Below are positions 1-9,051 of a stretch of 64,000 nucleotides of DNA, one piece after another. Each line of letters begins with the position of its first letter. Positions within the stretch are counted from its first letter, which is position 1. This stretch comes from Chryseobacterium sp. 3008163 (GTDB lineage Bacteria > Bacteroidota > Bacteroidia > Flavobacteriales > Weeksellaceae): positions 3,162,001 to 3,226,000 of the forward strand of contig NZ_CP033070.1 of assembly GCF_003669035.1 (NCBI RefSeq), read 5' to 3'. A program made the translations under genes and the position numbers. The notes under the pieces were generated by a model. It had not been told where the DNA came from. It searched no databases and was given only the letters and a program-made list of their open reading frames with translations.

Positions 1-1112
1 GAATGTCTTTCGGGATCTACAATTTGTACCTGTTTTAGCTTTTCGATTCTGTATTCCTTTGCATTTTTTTCCGAAAGTTCCACGATACGCTTTTTATCGC
101 CCATTTTAGGAACAATTAGTTTCACATTAGGAATTTCCACCGTCAAATGAAATGGTATAAGTACTTCTTTTGAATCAGATTCAAATTTCTGACGAATCTC
201 AATCAAAGCTTCTTCCAAAATATCTTCGTCACTTTCTTCAATAATTTTTTTGATTTCTGTGGTGAAACTCTGAATAATATTTCCATTTCTGATTTTAAAA
301 TAGTTCACATAAGCCGCCGTCTCATCACTCGTCATCCCAAAGACATCCACATCGTCAATGTTAGGATTCACCACGGTATGTTTGACCTGATAGTCTTCCA
401 GCATATCTATGCGTTCTTTGATGGTTTGCGCGTTTTCAAACTGAAGATTCTCAGCATATTTCATCATTTGATTGATCAAATATTTTTTTGCAGTCTGGAA
501 ATCTCCTTTAATAATACCTCGTATCGCATCGATTTTTTCATCATAATCTTCTTTGCTTTCCAAACCTTCACATGGTCCTTCGCAGTTTTTAATATGAAAT
601 TCAAGACAGACTTTATATTTACCGTCATCGATTTTGGTTGAAGCCAAGTTGAGATTACAGGTTCTAAGCTTATAAATATGTTTAATTGTATCTAAAAGAA
701 TCTTCGCCGGGCGCACTTTTGCATAAGGTCCATAGTATTCTGAACCGTCTTTAATCTTCGTTCTCGTGAGAAAAATTCGTGGGAAATCTTCATTTTTAAT
801 GCAAATCCAGGGGTAAGTTTTGTCATCTTTCAACATCACATTGTAAAAAGGCTGATGCTCTTTTATTAGATTATTTTCCAATAAAAGTGCATCATACTCA
901 CTGTTTACGATAGTAGTTTCAAGCCGGTGGATTTTACCAACCATGATTTTTATTCTGGAACCTAAAAGATTTTTATTAAAATAGGATAGAACTCTTTTCT
1001 TCAAATGTTTAGCCTTTCCTACGTACAGTAAATTTTCGTTCTTATCGTAATAACGATAAACGCCGGGTTCTGATGGTAAAGTTTTAAGCTGTAATTCTAA
1101 AGAAGGATTCAT
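1..1112 (-). CDS. uvrC: Excinuclease ABC subunit C, N-terminal part (runs off left edge)
   Basis: UvrC makes the two incisions around a DNA lesion in nucleotide excision repair after UvrA/UvrB recognition. The first 370 codons are present; the C-terminal endonuclease and helix-hairpin-helix parts lie beyond the window. The protein opens with a GIY-YIG nuclease domain (GVYRYYD near residue 17, YVGKAKHLKKRV after it). It continues with the conserved YYGPYA segment and a cysteine cluster (NLNLAS, KVCLEFHIKNCEGPCEG), then a UVR-type helix near residues 205-240. No frameshift is seen in the stretch I translated (about the first 210 residues). An exact -7 box ends only 4 nt before the ATG, which suggests a leaderless message. 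Confidence 0.95.
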   Translation of the reverse strand, partial: MNPSLELQLKTLPSEPGVYRYYDKNENLLYVGKAKHLKKRVLSYFNKNLLGSRIKIMVGKIHRLETTIVNSEYDALLLENNLIKEHQPFYNVMLKDDKTYPWICIKNEDFPRIFLTRTKIKDGSEYYGPYAKVRPAKILLDTIKHIYKLRTCNLNLASTKIDDGKYKVCLEFHIKNCEGPCEGLESKEDYDEKIDAIRGIIKGDFQTAKKYLINQMMKYAENLQFENAQTIKERIDMLEDYQVKHTVVNPNIDDVDVFGMTSDETAAYVNYFKIRNGNIIQSFTTEIKKIIEESDEDILEEALIEIRQKFESDSKEVLIPFHLTVEIPNVKLIVPKMGDKKRIVELSEKNAKEYRIEKLKQVQIVDPERH

Positions 1113-1116
1113 AAAG

Positions 1117-1124
1117 CAAAATTA
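1117..1124 (-). promoter_or_regulatory. -7 promoter box of uvrC
   Basis: On the minus strand this reads TAATTTTG, an exact match to the Bacteroidetes TAnnTTTG element. The uvrC ATG starts 4 nt downstream, so transcription probably begins at or inside the start codon. Confidence 0.5.
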
Positions 1125-1151
1125 CGGAATCCTGATGTCATTTAAAAGCAC

Positions 1152-1180
1152 AAAAAAAGCTGCAGAAAATTCTACAGCTT
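1152..1180 (-). terminator. Intrinsic terminator after the 1202-1966 gene
   Basis: On the minus strand a hairpin with AAGCTGTAGA pairing to TCTGCAGCTT is followed directly by a run of seven T. It lies 22 nt past the stop codon of the secreted-protein gene and upstream of uvrC. Confidence 0.6.
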
Positions 1181-1201
1181 CAGATTTATATTTAAATAAT
1201 T

Positions 1202-1966
1202 TTATCCGTTCATCATCTCAGTGTATTCACTCACCAAAAAGCTAAAATAATCCCATTCTACAGATTTTTTAGGGTATTTTTTCATGAATTCTGCATTGTC
1301 ACCAAATAAGAATTCATAGTTATCTTCAAAGTCATCTTTATGCAGCCATATTACTTTGTCGCCCTTTTTTACGTAATAAGATTTAGTTACTCCGCCACCA
1401 AAAGCTGGGGCTCCTGCAAAACCTGTCGTTGCAGTGGTAGAAGCAAACGGATCGTGATAAACTTCAATTGATTCAGCAAAATCAGGATTAATTACCTGCA
1501 TCAGAAATTCTCTATTTTCTTTCTTGTTTTTTAGTGAAACCGTTTGATTAACGAAGTGAATACGTTCATCTGAAGTTTGTTTTTTGAATTTTTTGGTACT
1601 GTAATTTCTAATGTTTGAAATAAATTTCACTGCTTTTACATTCTTTTCTACATCATTCGCATACAAATACATTTCAGCAATATCTTTAGCTTCAAATTTC
1701 TTGATATTTCCTGTATCGGCATCTTCAATCGTAATAGAAAGAATCTGTCCTTTTTGTTTTTCCCAAGATTTGCTGTAACCTTGATATTCATTATTGTCTT
1801 TCAGTATAATGGTCGATATTTTTTTTGGAGATGCCGTATTGAAACCTTCATTGAACAGATATTGATTCATCTCTTTTTTTTGCTCTTTAGAATATTTGAT
1901 TTTTTCCTGCGCAAATGAGAATGCACTCGTCAACGAAAGTGCCAATAATAAAACTTTGAATTTCAT
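1202..1966 (-). CDS. Secreted protein of unknown function
   Basis: I do not recognise a family. The 254-residue product has a Sec signal peptide (MKFKVLLLALSLTSAFSFAQ, cleavage likely after A19), so it should be periplasmic or envelope-associated. The mature part is rich in lysine and aromatic residues, with a short flexible alanine/glycine/threonine stretch near residues 175-192 (TTATTGF, APAFGGG) followed by a charged C-terminus. No catalytic motif is evident. It has its own terminator and a near-consensus promoter, so it is probably monocistronic. Small secreted proteins of this type are common in Chryseobacterium, and the function is open. Confidence 0.8.
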   Translation of the reverse strand: MKFKVLLLALSLTSAFSFAQEKIKYSKEQKKEMNQYLFNEGFNTASPKKISTIILKDNNEYQGYSKSWEKQKGQILSITIEDADTGNIKKFEAKDIAEMYLYANDVEKNVKAVKFISNIRNYSTKKFKKQTSDERIHFVNQTVSLKNKKENREFLMQVINPDFAESIEVYHDPFASTTATTGFAGAPAFGGGVTKSYYVKKGDKVIWLHKDDFEDNYEFLFGDNAEFMKKYPKKSVEWDYFSFLVSEYTEMMNG

Positions 1967-1991
1967 ATAGATTAGTTATTAAATAAGGTGA

Positions 1992-2020
1992 TAAAAATAG
2001 TGAAATAAATGGCTTCTCAA
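1992..2020 (-). promoter_or_regulatory. Candidate promoter of the 1202-1966 gene
   Basis: On the minus strand TTG (2020-2018) is followed after 18 nt by TATTTTTA (1999-1992), which differs from TAnnTTTG only at the last base. The ATG lies 25 nt downstream. Confidence 0.4.
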
Positions 2021-2094
2021 CCATCTATTTTAAACTTGAAATATCACTTTTTCAGTTCGCGTCAAAATGTGTATTTTTAAGCAAATTTTTTGAA

Positions 2095-3585
2095 ATGATA
2101 TACGGAGTAGATGTTTTGAGTTTCCATGATGTTTTGGAAATCTGCAAAGCCCCAAATAAAGCTAAATTAAATGAAACTGCGAAAGAGCAGATCCTAAAAT
2201 CTCAGGATAATGTAAAGAAAATTGTGGAGTCAGATCGTTGTGTTTATGGTATCAATACAGGATTTGGGCCGCTTTGTGATACTAAAATTTCTGCTGACGA
2301 AACGGCGCAACTTCAATATAATTTAATTATTTCTCATGCTGTTGGCGTTGGAAAACCCATTGATAAAGAATTTTCAAAAATCATGATGATTGCAAAAGTT
2401 CATGCGTTGTCAAAAGGTTTTTCGGGAGTTTCTCTGGAAGTGATTGAAAGATTTATTCTGATGCTTGAAAAAGACATCATTCCGGTAGTTCCGGAACAAG
2501 GTTCTGTAGGAGCCTCGGGGGATTTGGCACCTTTATCACACTTGGTTTTGCCGCTTTTAGGTTTAGGTCAGGTTTGGGTAGGAAACGAAATTTTTGAAAC
2601 TGCTGAAATTCTTGAAAAAAATAACCTTGAGCCTTTGGTTTTAGGTCCAAAAGAAGGTTTGGGATTGATTAATGGAACTCAGTTTATCCTGGCGCATGCC
2701 ATCAAGGGTTTAGAAAAATTTGAATACCTTTTAGACTTGGCAGATATGACCGCTGCAATGAGTTTGGAAGCGTACAGAGGTTCGGCAAGTCCGTTCAAGA
2801 AAGAACTTCATGACATCAGACCTTTTGAAGGAAGCAAGAAAGTGGCTGCGAGAATGCTTAAATTCTTAAAGAATTCTGACAACTTAAAAGCTCACGAATA
2901 TTGTGACAGAGTACAGGATCCTTATTCGATGAGATGTGTTCCTCAGGTTCACGGTGCCAGCAGAAATGCTTTTGAACATCTTAAATTACTTACTGAAATA
3001 GAATTAAATTCTGTAACTGATAATCCAATTGTTTTAAGTGCTGAAGAATCGATTTCTGGAGGTAATTTCCACGGACAATTGCTGGCGATGCCTTTAGATT
3101 ATGCAACTTTGGCGGCGGCTGAATTGGGAAATATTTCAGACAGGAGAAGCTATTTATTATTGGAAGGAAAATACGGTCTACCAAGATTATTAACGGAAAG
3201 TTCAGGTTTAAATTCAGGATTTATGATTCCGCAATATACTTCTGCGGCATTAGTAACGGAGAATAAAACACTTTGTTTCCCAGCTTCTGCAGATTCAATC
3301 CCTACAAGTTTGGGTCAGGAAGATCACGTTTCTATGGGAAGTATTTCGGGAAGAAAATTCAATCAGGTTTTAGGAAATTTAGTAAACATTTTAGCGGTAG
3401 AGCTGATGTTTGCAGCGCAAGGTTTAGAATTTAGAAGACCTGCAAAATGTTCTAAAATTATTGAAGAAAACTTCGCAATTCTTCGTACGAAAGTTGAAAA
3501 ACTAGAAGAAGATAGATTGATTGGAAAAGATATGTTGGCTATTGCCGAATTGATTAATGAGAGAAAATTTGTAGTGAATTTTTAA
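2095..3585 (+). CDS. hutH: Histidine ammonia-lyase
   Basis: HutH deaminates L-histidine to urocanate, the first step of histidine degradation, in the cytoplasm. The 496-residue length is normal for the family. The signature GSVGASGDLAPLSHL contains the Ala140-Ser141-Gly142 triad that cyclises to the MIO electrophile. YGINTGFGPL (51-60) supplies the conserved active-site tyrosine region. No hutU, hutI or hutG lies beside it, so either the rest of the pathway is elsewhere or the enzyme acts alone. A related aromatic ammonia-lyase is possible, but the HutH-type motifs fit better. A near-consensus -7 box (TATTTTTA, 2072-2079) precedes it and a terminator follows. Confidence 0.93.
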   Translation: MIYGVDVLSFHDVLEICKAPNKAKLNETAKEQILKSQDNVKKIVESDRCVYGINTGFGPLCDTKISADETAQLQYNLIISHAVGVGKPIDKEFSKIMMIAKVHALSKGFSGVSLEVIERFILMLEKDIIPVVPEQGSVGASGDLAPLSHLVLPLLGLGQVWVGNEIFETAEILEKNNLEPLVLGPKEGLGLINGTQFILAHAIKGLEKFEYLLDLADMTAAMSLEAYRGSASPFKKELHDIRPFEGSKKVAARMLKFLKNSDNLKAHEYCDRVQDPYSMRCVPQVHGASRNAFEHLKLLTEIELNSVTDNPIVLSAEESISGGNFHGQLLAMPLDYATLAAAELGNISDRRSYLLLEGKYGLPRLLTESSGLNSGFMIPQYTSAALVTENKTLCFPASADSIPTSLGQEDHVSMGSISGRKFNQVLGNLVNILAVELMFAAQGLEFRRPAKCSKIIEENFAILRTKVEKLEEDRLIGKDMLAIAELINERKFVVNF

Positions 3586-3607
3586 TTCTTTAATTTTATA
3601 ATAAATC

Positions 3608-3636
3608 AAAAGCTTCCACATCGGAAGCTTTTTTGT
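3608..3636 (+). terminator. Intrinsic terminator after hutH
   Basis: AAAAGCTTCC and GGAAGCTTTT form a perfect 10-bp stem around a 5-nt loop, and the right arm runs into further T residues. It lies 22 nt after the hutH stop. Confidence 0.75.
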
Positions 3637-3741
3637 TTAAAAGACCTAGGATTCTATGCACTCAATATTAAATTTCAATCATCAAGTATCTGTAATTCAA
3701 TAGAAAATACTAATTTGGTAAAACCAAACAAAAATTTTACT

Positions 3742-5244
3742 ATGAAAAAATGTGTATTCTTCTTACTCACTGCATTCGCTTTGAGTTCATGCAACAATGA
3801 TGATCTTCAGACATCGGCTATTGAGAGCGAAATTGTACAAACAGATCCGCTCACAGCGAGACAAATCAATGATAAGATTAACGAAACCACCAAAACCAAA
3901 GGCAGATTTTCCTGGAACGAATCTTCCTCCCACTTTCTATGGAGCGGAATTGTTCAGGGAAATAAAGTTGCATCCATAGGTTTTGGAGATTCTAAAGATG
4001 ATTTCGATCGAAGCAAATCTTCCAATTCTGAAGCTTTACAGAACGAAATTCTTGAGGTAATTTCACAGTACGAAGGCAAAAAAGACCGAGTTCTCATGGC
4101 ATCTGACGAATATCTGAATCAGATTGATGTTTATATTGAAAAGCAGGAAACAGTCATTGCACTGCGTAAATTAAAATCAATACGTTATTTTGAACCAGCC
4201 GATTACCATTATTTTGAAAATGAAAACAAACTAAGCGGTGTTGCCAAATCAAGCGGAAGTTCATCGGGTTGCGGTTTGGAGTCTACAGCTTTAAGTTCCG
4301 CAGACTACACAACAGTTACGCCCAATGCAAAAGCGCCGTGGTCTTTCGCAAAACACAATATTACCAGCGCATGGAATTATAGCACAGGAGCAGGAATTAC
4401 CATTGGATTAATCGATTCAGGAGTTTCTTTTAACCAAGGTTTATTGAGTGGCAGTTTTAATAACGGTTCATCTTCCGGGCGAACCATTAGCAAAAACGGT
4501 GTCTATGTAGATTCTGTCTGGCCTTGGAGTTCGGGTTACGACGGTGCAGATGACAAATGTGGTCACGGAACGAGTATGGCTTCTGCGATGGCAGCTCCAA
4601 GAAACAATCTCGGACAGCCAGTTGGTGTGGCATACAATGCGAATTTAATTTCATACCGAGCTGCTTCTAATGTCGTTTTGGATGGTTATCACGAACAAGA
4701 AGGGGTGAAAACTGCTTTTACGGCTTTAGGAAATAATACTTCTGTGAAAATTATCTCCATGTCAATGGGACATATTTTTTCTGTCGGTAAGATCGAAGAC
4801 GGTGTGAAATATGCTTACTCAAAAGGAAAATTGATCTTCTGCGCAGGTGGAACATCTACAAGTTTTACGACTTTCGTTGGTGTCATTTTTCCTGCATGGA
4901 TGCCGGAAACACAGGCAATAACGGGTGTGAAAGAAAATACATCTAACCAAAAATGTGACGTTTGCCACTCAGGAAGTGAAATCGATTTTACGTATCAGAT
5001 GGAAAGAGCTTCAGGAAATAATATTCCGGTGTTGAGTTACTACAATTCGCAGACAGATTATGTTGGAGGTTCTTCGGTTGCCACAGCTTCCACAGCAGGA
5101 ATAGCAGCTTTGGTCTGGTCAAAAAATCCTTCGTGGACGAGAGATCAGGTTTTAAATAAAATGAGACAGTCTTCGACCTATTACCCTACAAAAAATGCAG
5201 ATTTTGGCTATGGAAATATCAATGTTCTTCAGGCTGTACAGTAA
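3742..5244 (+). CDS. Subtilisin-like (S8) serine peptidase lipoprotein
   Basis: Predicted secreted serine endopeptidase of family S8. I chose the ATG at 3742 because it gives a clean lipoprotein signal (MKKCVFFLLTAFALSSC, lipidated Cys17); the frame extends to a TTG at 3715 that would spoil it. After a propeptide-like region (about 20-165) comes the peptidase domain. Its catalytic triad is Asp225 in GLIDSGVSF, His275 in CGHGTS and Ser445 in GGSSVATAS. The serine motif is GSSVA rather than the usual GTSMA. A cysteine pair (CDVC, 405-408) lies in the domain. No type IX C-terminal sorting domain is present, consistent with lipid anchoring. Flanking terminators suggest a single-gene unit. Confidence 0.85.
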   Translation: MKKCVFFLLTAFALSSCNNDDLQTSAIESEIVQTDPLTARQINDKINETTKTKGRFSWNESSSHFLWSGIVQGNKVASIGFGDSKDDFDRSKSSNSEALQNEILEVISQYEGKKDRVLMASDEYLNQIDVYIEKQETVIALRKLKSIRYFEPADYHYFENENKLSGVAKSSGSSSGCGLESTALSSADYTTVTPNAKAPWSFAKHNITSAWNYSTGAGITIGLIDSGVSFNQGLLSGSFNNGSSSGRTISKNGVYVDSVWPWSSGYDGADDKCGHGTSMASAMAAPRNNLGQPVGVAYNANLISYRAASNVVLDGYHEQEGVKTAFTALGNNTSVKIISMSMGHIFSVGKIEDGVKYAYSKGKLIFCAGGTSTSFTTFVGVIFPAWMPETQAITGVKENTSNQKCDVCHSGSEIDFTYQMERASGNNIPVLSYYNSQTDYVGGSSVATASTAGIAALVWSKNPSWTRDQVLNKMRQSSTYYPTKNADFGYGNINVLQAVQ

Positions 5245-5272
5245 TGTTAAGTTTAAATTTCTCAGATACTAT

Positions 5273-5300
5273 AGAAAGCTTTCAATAATGGAAGCTTTCT
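5273..5300 (+). terminator. Intrinsic terminator after the S8 peptidase
   Basis: AGAAAGCTTTC pairs with GGAAGCTTTCT (11 bp with one G-T pair) around AATAAT, followed by TTATTT. It lies about 30 nt past the stop. Confidence 0.65.
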
Positions 5301-5367
5301 TTATTTAAATCAACCTCGAAGTTTTTAATTTTAAAAATTTTAATTTAATTTGCTTGAAAAATAAAAA

Positions 5368-5817
5368 ATGACATTCAAGAGAGTTGATTCCACAGATAAA
5401 GATTTTCAAAAGCTCGTCAAACTTTTAGATGCAGATTTGGCAATCCGCGATGGTGAAGATCATGCTTTCTACCATCAATTCAACAAAATTGATATGCTGA
5501 AACACTCCATTGTTGCTTATTTGGAAGATGAAGCTGTCGCTTGTGGAGCTATTAAACCTTTTAATGAAGAAAGTGTGGAAGTGAAAAGAATGTACACCAA
5601 TCCTCAAAAGAGAAAAATGGGTTTGGCGTCTGAAACTTTACATCAACTGGAGATTTGGGCAAAAGAATTGGGGTACAAAAAATGTGTTTTAGAAACAGGA
5701 ATCAAACAACCTGAAGCAATCGCATTGTATGAAAAATGCGGATATCATAGAATTCCAAATTACGGACAGTATATTGGCGTAGAAAACAGTGTTTGTTTTG
5801 AGAAAGAATTAAATTAA
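5368..5817 (+). CDS. GNAT family N-acetyltransferase
   Basis: A 149-residue single-domain acetyl-CoA-dependent acyltransferase. The acetyl-CoA loop is visible as RMYTNPQKRKMGLASETL (Q/R-x-x-G-x-A type), followed by the helix EIWAKELGY and the C-terminal ALYEKCGYHRIPNYG typical of GNAT proteins. The substrate cannot be read from the sequence. The ATG at 5368 gives a normal GNAT N-terminus. Its last 4 nt overlap the stop of the convergent gene at 5814-6983, so the two transcripts share their 3' ends. Confidence 0.88.
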   Translation: MTFKRVDSTDKDFQKLVKLLDADLAIRDGEDHAFYHQFNKIDMLKHSIVAYLEDEAVACGAIKPFNEESVEVKRMYTNPQKRKMGLASETLHQLEIWAKELGYKKCVLETGIKQPEAIALYEKCGYHRIPNYGQYIGVENSVCFEKELN

Positions 5818-6983
5818 TCTCCCAGCTTATAATCCAGTGGTAGCAGTTTTTCAATCTTATCCTTAGCAAATTCTCCCTGATTGGTAAGCATTCCGGGATT
5901 TGAAGTGTTTCCATCAGGATAAATTTCAAAAGTTTCACCTTCTGGATGAAGAAAAGAAGTCTGAATAATTGGAATCGTTGCTTTCACAAACTGCCCTTTT
6001 TTCAGTTCATAAAAATATCTTTTAAAATTAATCTGCATCATGTAGTCGTAATCCAAAAACAATTTGCCGTCTGTCTTTTTAGTATAATCAGATTCAGGAA
6101 TCTGAGTTTTTGTGATGGCAATTTTGTAAGGAAGTTCATTTCTTTTTCTGTTACCAATATCTAAAATGTCTTCAGGAACACTCAGTGTACCTTTTGATTT
6201 TAATGTTTTTGCAAAATCTTTCAATCTCTGCAACTCCTCTTCCGTTGGATATTTTGAGTTCGGAAACTTAGTAATCTGATTGACAATGAAACCTTCATCT
6301 GCAACTTTGTTCTCATACACACTTCTGAAAAAATGAGTCTGACTTCCGTCATAAGCATTCATCCTATTGAGTTTTACTTTATCATTGATTTTTGTTTCTT
6401 TGAAAAAACTGGTTCCCATAAATCGAGTCGTGTTTTCATCAAAATTGGCAGAAAATTCTACCAAATTATAGTCAATCGTGTAGCCTAAATTTTTGTTTTC
6501 GATGATTAAAGTCTGCGGAGCTTTTACTTTTAGAATTTTATTTTCTTTATCGTATGAAAACTTCAGCGATCGTTGGTTCTTAATTCTTACATTCTGTTTG
6601 TCATAACCAATGAAAGAATCAAGAAAGAACTGAATATAATTTTTGTAAGCTGTTTCTGTATAAGGGACAATCCGTACTTCCTCAATTTCTTTAGCTTTAA
6701 TTAAAACCACTTTTAAGGTCTTGTTTAAAACTTCCGAAGTATTGATGGTAAATGTTTCGTAATCGTCCTTCTGAAAAACCAGACTGTTGTTATTCGAAGA
6801 AGGCAATTGAAGCGTAAAACTTCCGTCTGCTTCAGAAATTGTTCCCGTCTTTGTTCCGTCCAAATAAATATTGACGTTTGAAATAGGTTTCTCAATATCA
6901 TTCACCACTTTTCCTTTAATCGTTTGAGCAATTGAAAGATAAAACGGCAGAATAATCAATAAAAGGAATACTGTTTTTTTCAT
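5814..6983 (-). CDS. Carboxypeptidase-regulatory-like domain protein, secreted
   Basis: A 389-residue exported protein with a signal peptide (MKKTVFLLLIILPFYLSIAQ). The ATG at 6983 is preferred over a TTG nine bases upstream. Residues of about 21-95 form a CarboxypepD_reg-like beta-sandwich (IKGKVVNDIEKPISNVNIYL, then GTISEADGSFTL), the domain seen at the N-terminus of many Bacteroidetes TonB-dependent receptors. The rest (about 100-389) has no plug or barrel and resembles the uncharacterised tail found with this domain in flavobacteria. A role at the outer membrane is inferred only. It follows the dioxygenase gene on the same strand, 56 nt away. Confidence 0.75.
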   Translation of the reverse strand: MKKTVFLLLIILPFYLSIAQTIKGKVVNDIEKPISNVNIYLDGTKTGTISEADGSFTLQLPSSNNNSLVFQKDDYETFTINTSEVLNKTLKVVLIKAKEIEEVRIVPYTETAYKNYIQFFLDSFIGYDKQNVRIKNQRSLKFSYDKENKILKVKAPQTLIIENKNLGYTIDYNLVEFSANFDENTTRFMGTSFFKETKINDKVKLNRMNAYDGSQTHFFRSVYENKVADEGFIVNQITKFPNSKYPTEEELQRLKDFAKTLKSKGTLSVPEDILDIGNRKRNELPYKIAITKTQIPESDYTKKTDGKLFLDYDYMMQINFKRYFYELKKGQFVKATIPIIQTSFLHPEGETFEIYPDGNTSNPGMLTNQGEFAKDKIEKLLPLDYKLGD

Positions 6984-7039
6984 GGTAAACAATATTACTA
7001 AATTTATAGTGATAAAAAAAGAGGGTGAAATAAATTTAA

Positions 7040-7867
7040 CTATCCAATCTTTACACTCGTCATGCTCAAAGACCCTGCAATCAAATCATCATTAAATAAA
7101 ACCAAATCCTCAACTTGATTTTTTAAACCTAAAGAATAAATCAGCGGCAGATAATGATCAGGCGTCGGAATCGCATATTGCAACGAAAGTCCCTGCTTTT
7201 GATAATCAATCAGATTCTGAAACTCTCCGTCCAAAAGCCAATTATTAGTTTTCTCTCTCGCTTCGATTGCCCAATCCCAGCCGGCACCAACGGTGTTGAT
7301 GTTTTTCCAGTCTACCATTCTAAGATTGTGCACGATATTTCCGCTTCCGATAATCAAAATTCCTTTTTCTCTCAGTTTTTCCAATCTTTTAGCCAAATCA
7401 AAATGATACTGCGGTGGTTTCGTATAATCAATACTCATTTGAATGACAGGAATATCGGCATCCGGATACATGTGTTTAATCACCGACCACGCACCATGAT
7501 CTAAACCCCACTTATGATCTTCTTCCACGAAAACGGGAGAAAGAAGCGCTGCCGTTTCCTTTGCCAGTTCGGGATTCCCCGGTGCTGGATATTGTACATC
7601 AAACAAAGCCTGCGGAAAACCGCCAAAATCATGAATCGTTTTGGGCATATCCATTGCAGTGACTTTAGTTCCCTGTGTAAACCAGTGTGCAGAAATACAC
7701 AGAATTGCATTGGGTTTCGGAATTTCTTTCGCCACATTTCTAAATCCCTGAACAAACTGGTTTTCTTCAATTGCATTCATAGGCGAGCCATGACCAAGAA
7801 ATAGCACGGGCATTTCCTGAGTGTTTTTAAACTGATCGCTGATATTTTGTAAGTCGTTAAGTTGCAT
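7040..7867 (-). CDS. ygiD: LigB-family class III extradiol dioxygenase (4,5-DOPA dioxygenase type)
   Basis: A 275-residue cytosolic non-heme dioxygenase related to YgiD and plant DODA, which cleave the ring of L-DOPA or other catechols. Metal ligands appear as His26 in LGHGSPMNAI and His61 in ISAHWFTQG, with DHGAWSV near 124 and a later histidine in PTPDHYLPL near 238. Length is standard for the family. The true substrate in this organism is unknown. The downstream gene on the same strand is 56 nt away, and a YceI gene with its own terminator lies upstream. Confidence 0.85.
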   Translation of the reverse strand: MQLNDLQNISDQFKNTQEMPVLFLGHGSPMNAIEENQFVQGFRNVAKEIPKPNAILCISAHWFTQGTKVTAMDMPKTIHDFGGFPQALFDVQYPAPGNPELAKETAALLSPVFVEEDHKWGLDHGAWSVIKHMYPDADIPVIQMSIDYTKPPQYHFDLAKRLEKLREKGILIIGSGNIVHNLRMVDWKNINTVGAGWDWAIEAREKTNNWLLDGEFQNLIDYQKQGLSLQYAIPTPDHYLPLIYSLGLKNQVEDLVLFNDDLIAGSLSMTSVKIG

Positions 7868-7883
7868 AATCTATATTTTTAAA

Positions 7884-7920
7884 ATAAAAAGATTCGGTGA
7901 TTATAGCAAACCACCGAATC
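7884..7920 (-). terminator. Intrinsic terminator after the YceI gene
   Basis: GATTCGGTG (7891-7899) and CACCGAATC (7912-7920) form a perfect 9-bp stem. Read on the minus strand it is followed by TTTTTATTT. Confidence 0.75.
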
Positions 7921-7941
7921 TCAAAAACTATATTTAATTTA

Positions 7942-8454
7942 CTATGCTTGCTTTACAAACTGCAGTTCACCTGCCACTTTCACATCTTCACCTACCATTA
8001 CACCTCCTGCTTCAAGAGCTGCGTTCCAGTTCAGTCCGAATTCTTTTCTGTTGATTTTTCCTTCAAAAGAAAAACCAGCTTTTGTATTTCCCCAAGGATC
8101 TACATTAATTCCTCCGAACTCAACATCCAAAGTAATAGGCTTTGTAATACCGTTTACGGTAAGATTTCCTGTTACAGAATTGTTTAAAGCATTAGATTCG
8201 AAAGTAATTGTAGGATTAGCTTCTACGTTGAAGAATTCTGCAGATTTCAGGTGATTATCTCTGTCTGTATTGTGTGTAGAGATAGAATCTGTCTGAATGG
8301 TAGCGGTAGTTTTTGCGTTCGCAAAAGTATCGTCTTCCGCATCGATTTCTGCAGTAAAGTTGGTGAAGTTACCTTTGATGTTTGAGATCATCATGTGTTT
8401 TACTTTAAAAGTAATTTCACTGTGCGCTGGGTCTAAATTCCATTTTGTAGCCAT
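7942..8454 (-). CDS. YceI family lipid-binding protein
   Basis: A 170-residue YceI-like lipocalin-type protein that would bind an isoprenoid or fatty-acid-like ligand. Family hallmarks are the N-terminal WNLDPAHSEITFKVKHM and later DNHLKSAEFFNV and GKINRKEFGL. The start at MATKWN gives no signal peptide, so this copy is probably cytoplasmic, unlike E. coli YceI. An exact -7 box lies 29 nt upstream and a strong terminator follows, indicating a single-gene transcript. Confidence 0.9.
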   Translation of the reverse strand: MATKWNLDPAHSEITFKVKHMMISNIKGNFTNFTAEIDAEDDTFANAKTTATIQTDSISTHNTDRDNHLKSAEFFNVEANPTITFESNALNNSVTGNLTVNGITKPITLDVEFGGINVDPWGNTKAGFSFEGKINRKEFGLNWNAALEAGGVMVGEDVKVAGELQFVKQA

Positions 8455-8483
8455 TGTATTTATTTTTTTTGTTATTTATACTG

Positions 8484-8491
8484 CAAATCTA
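8484..8491 (-). promoter_or_regulatory. -7 promoter box of the YceI gene
   Basis: The minus strand reads TAGATTTG, an exact TAnnTTTG match, 29 nt before the ATG. Confidence 0.5.
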
Positions 8492-8579
8492 CACCAAGAA
8501 CAATCTCCGATTCATTGATTTAGGATAAGAAATCAGTTTTATTATAAATTTAACAAGAATTCTTGTTTTGATCATTACT

Positions 8580-8890
8580 TATTGTTAATTACCCATTACT
8601 TATTATCTTGGGGAGCTTATCCCGCTATCCACTCATACTCCTCGCAAGCCAGCCTGTCCTGAGCCTGTCGAAGGCTTGCTGTGGGGTAACCGCTTCTATC
8701 GGGGCTAGGGAAGTGGTTTATTGATTTAAATTGGTCTGAAAAATTAACGATTGGACATTCACTTTAAAATGTGCATTTTAAAACCACCCCGTCAAAAATT
8801 CTTTCAGAATTTTCGCCACCCCTCCAAAGGAGGGGAATTCTAAGATCTGTCATTGCGAGGAATAGCCTGTCCCGACACTTCGGGAAAGCA
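8580..8890. repeat. Composite of dispersed-type intergenic repeats
   Basis: This gene-free stretch (the gap is 8455-9078) is made of blocks that look like scattered intergenic repeats. Block 1 (8610-8710) contains the perfect arms GCAAGCC (8644-8650) and GGCTTGC (8673-8679) around a CCTGTCGAAGG-type core. Block 2 (8763-8835) holds three hairpins: TTTAAAATG/CATTTTAAA with a 2-nt loop, AAAATTCT/AGAATTTT, and CCCCTCC/GGAGGGG. Block 3 (8848-8890) contains TCCCGA/TCGGGA. The local GC rise and stem density fit non-coding repeat elements. I recall similar blocks in flavobacterial genomes, but copy number cannot be judged from this window. No ORF is credible here. Confidence 0.6.
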
Positions 8891-9051
8891 TTCTCAGTAT
8901 ACTATAAGGAACAATTGAAATTGCTTTTTTGAATAATTAAGATGATTCTGTAAAAGAGCAACGGATTTTCTCATCATCATTAAAACTACCTTTCTATTTA
9001 AATAAATTCATCTTTTATTTTAACATTTTTTAACGGTTGACTTTTATTTCT

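Noticed and set aside
3715..3741. TTG-initiated extension of the S8 peptidase
   Set aside because: It would place charged residues before an otherwise ideal lipoprotein signal starting at ATG 3742.
7154..7504. Plus-strand ORFs opposite the dioxygenase gene (also 7514-7804)
   Set aside because: They lie wholly within a well-supported minus-strand gene and show no promoter or coding character.
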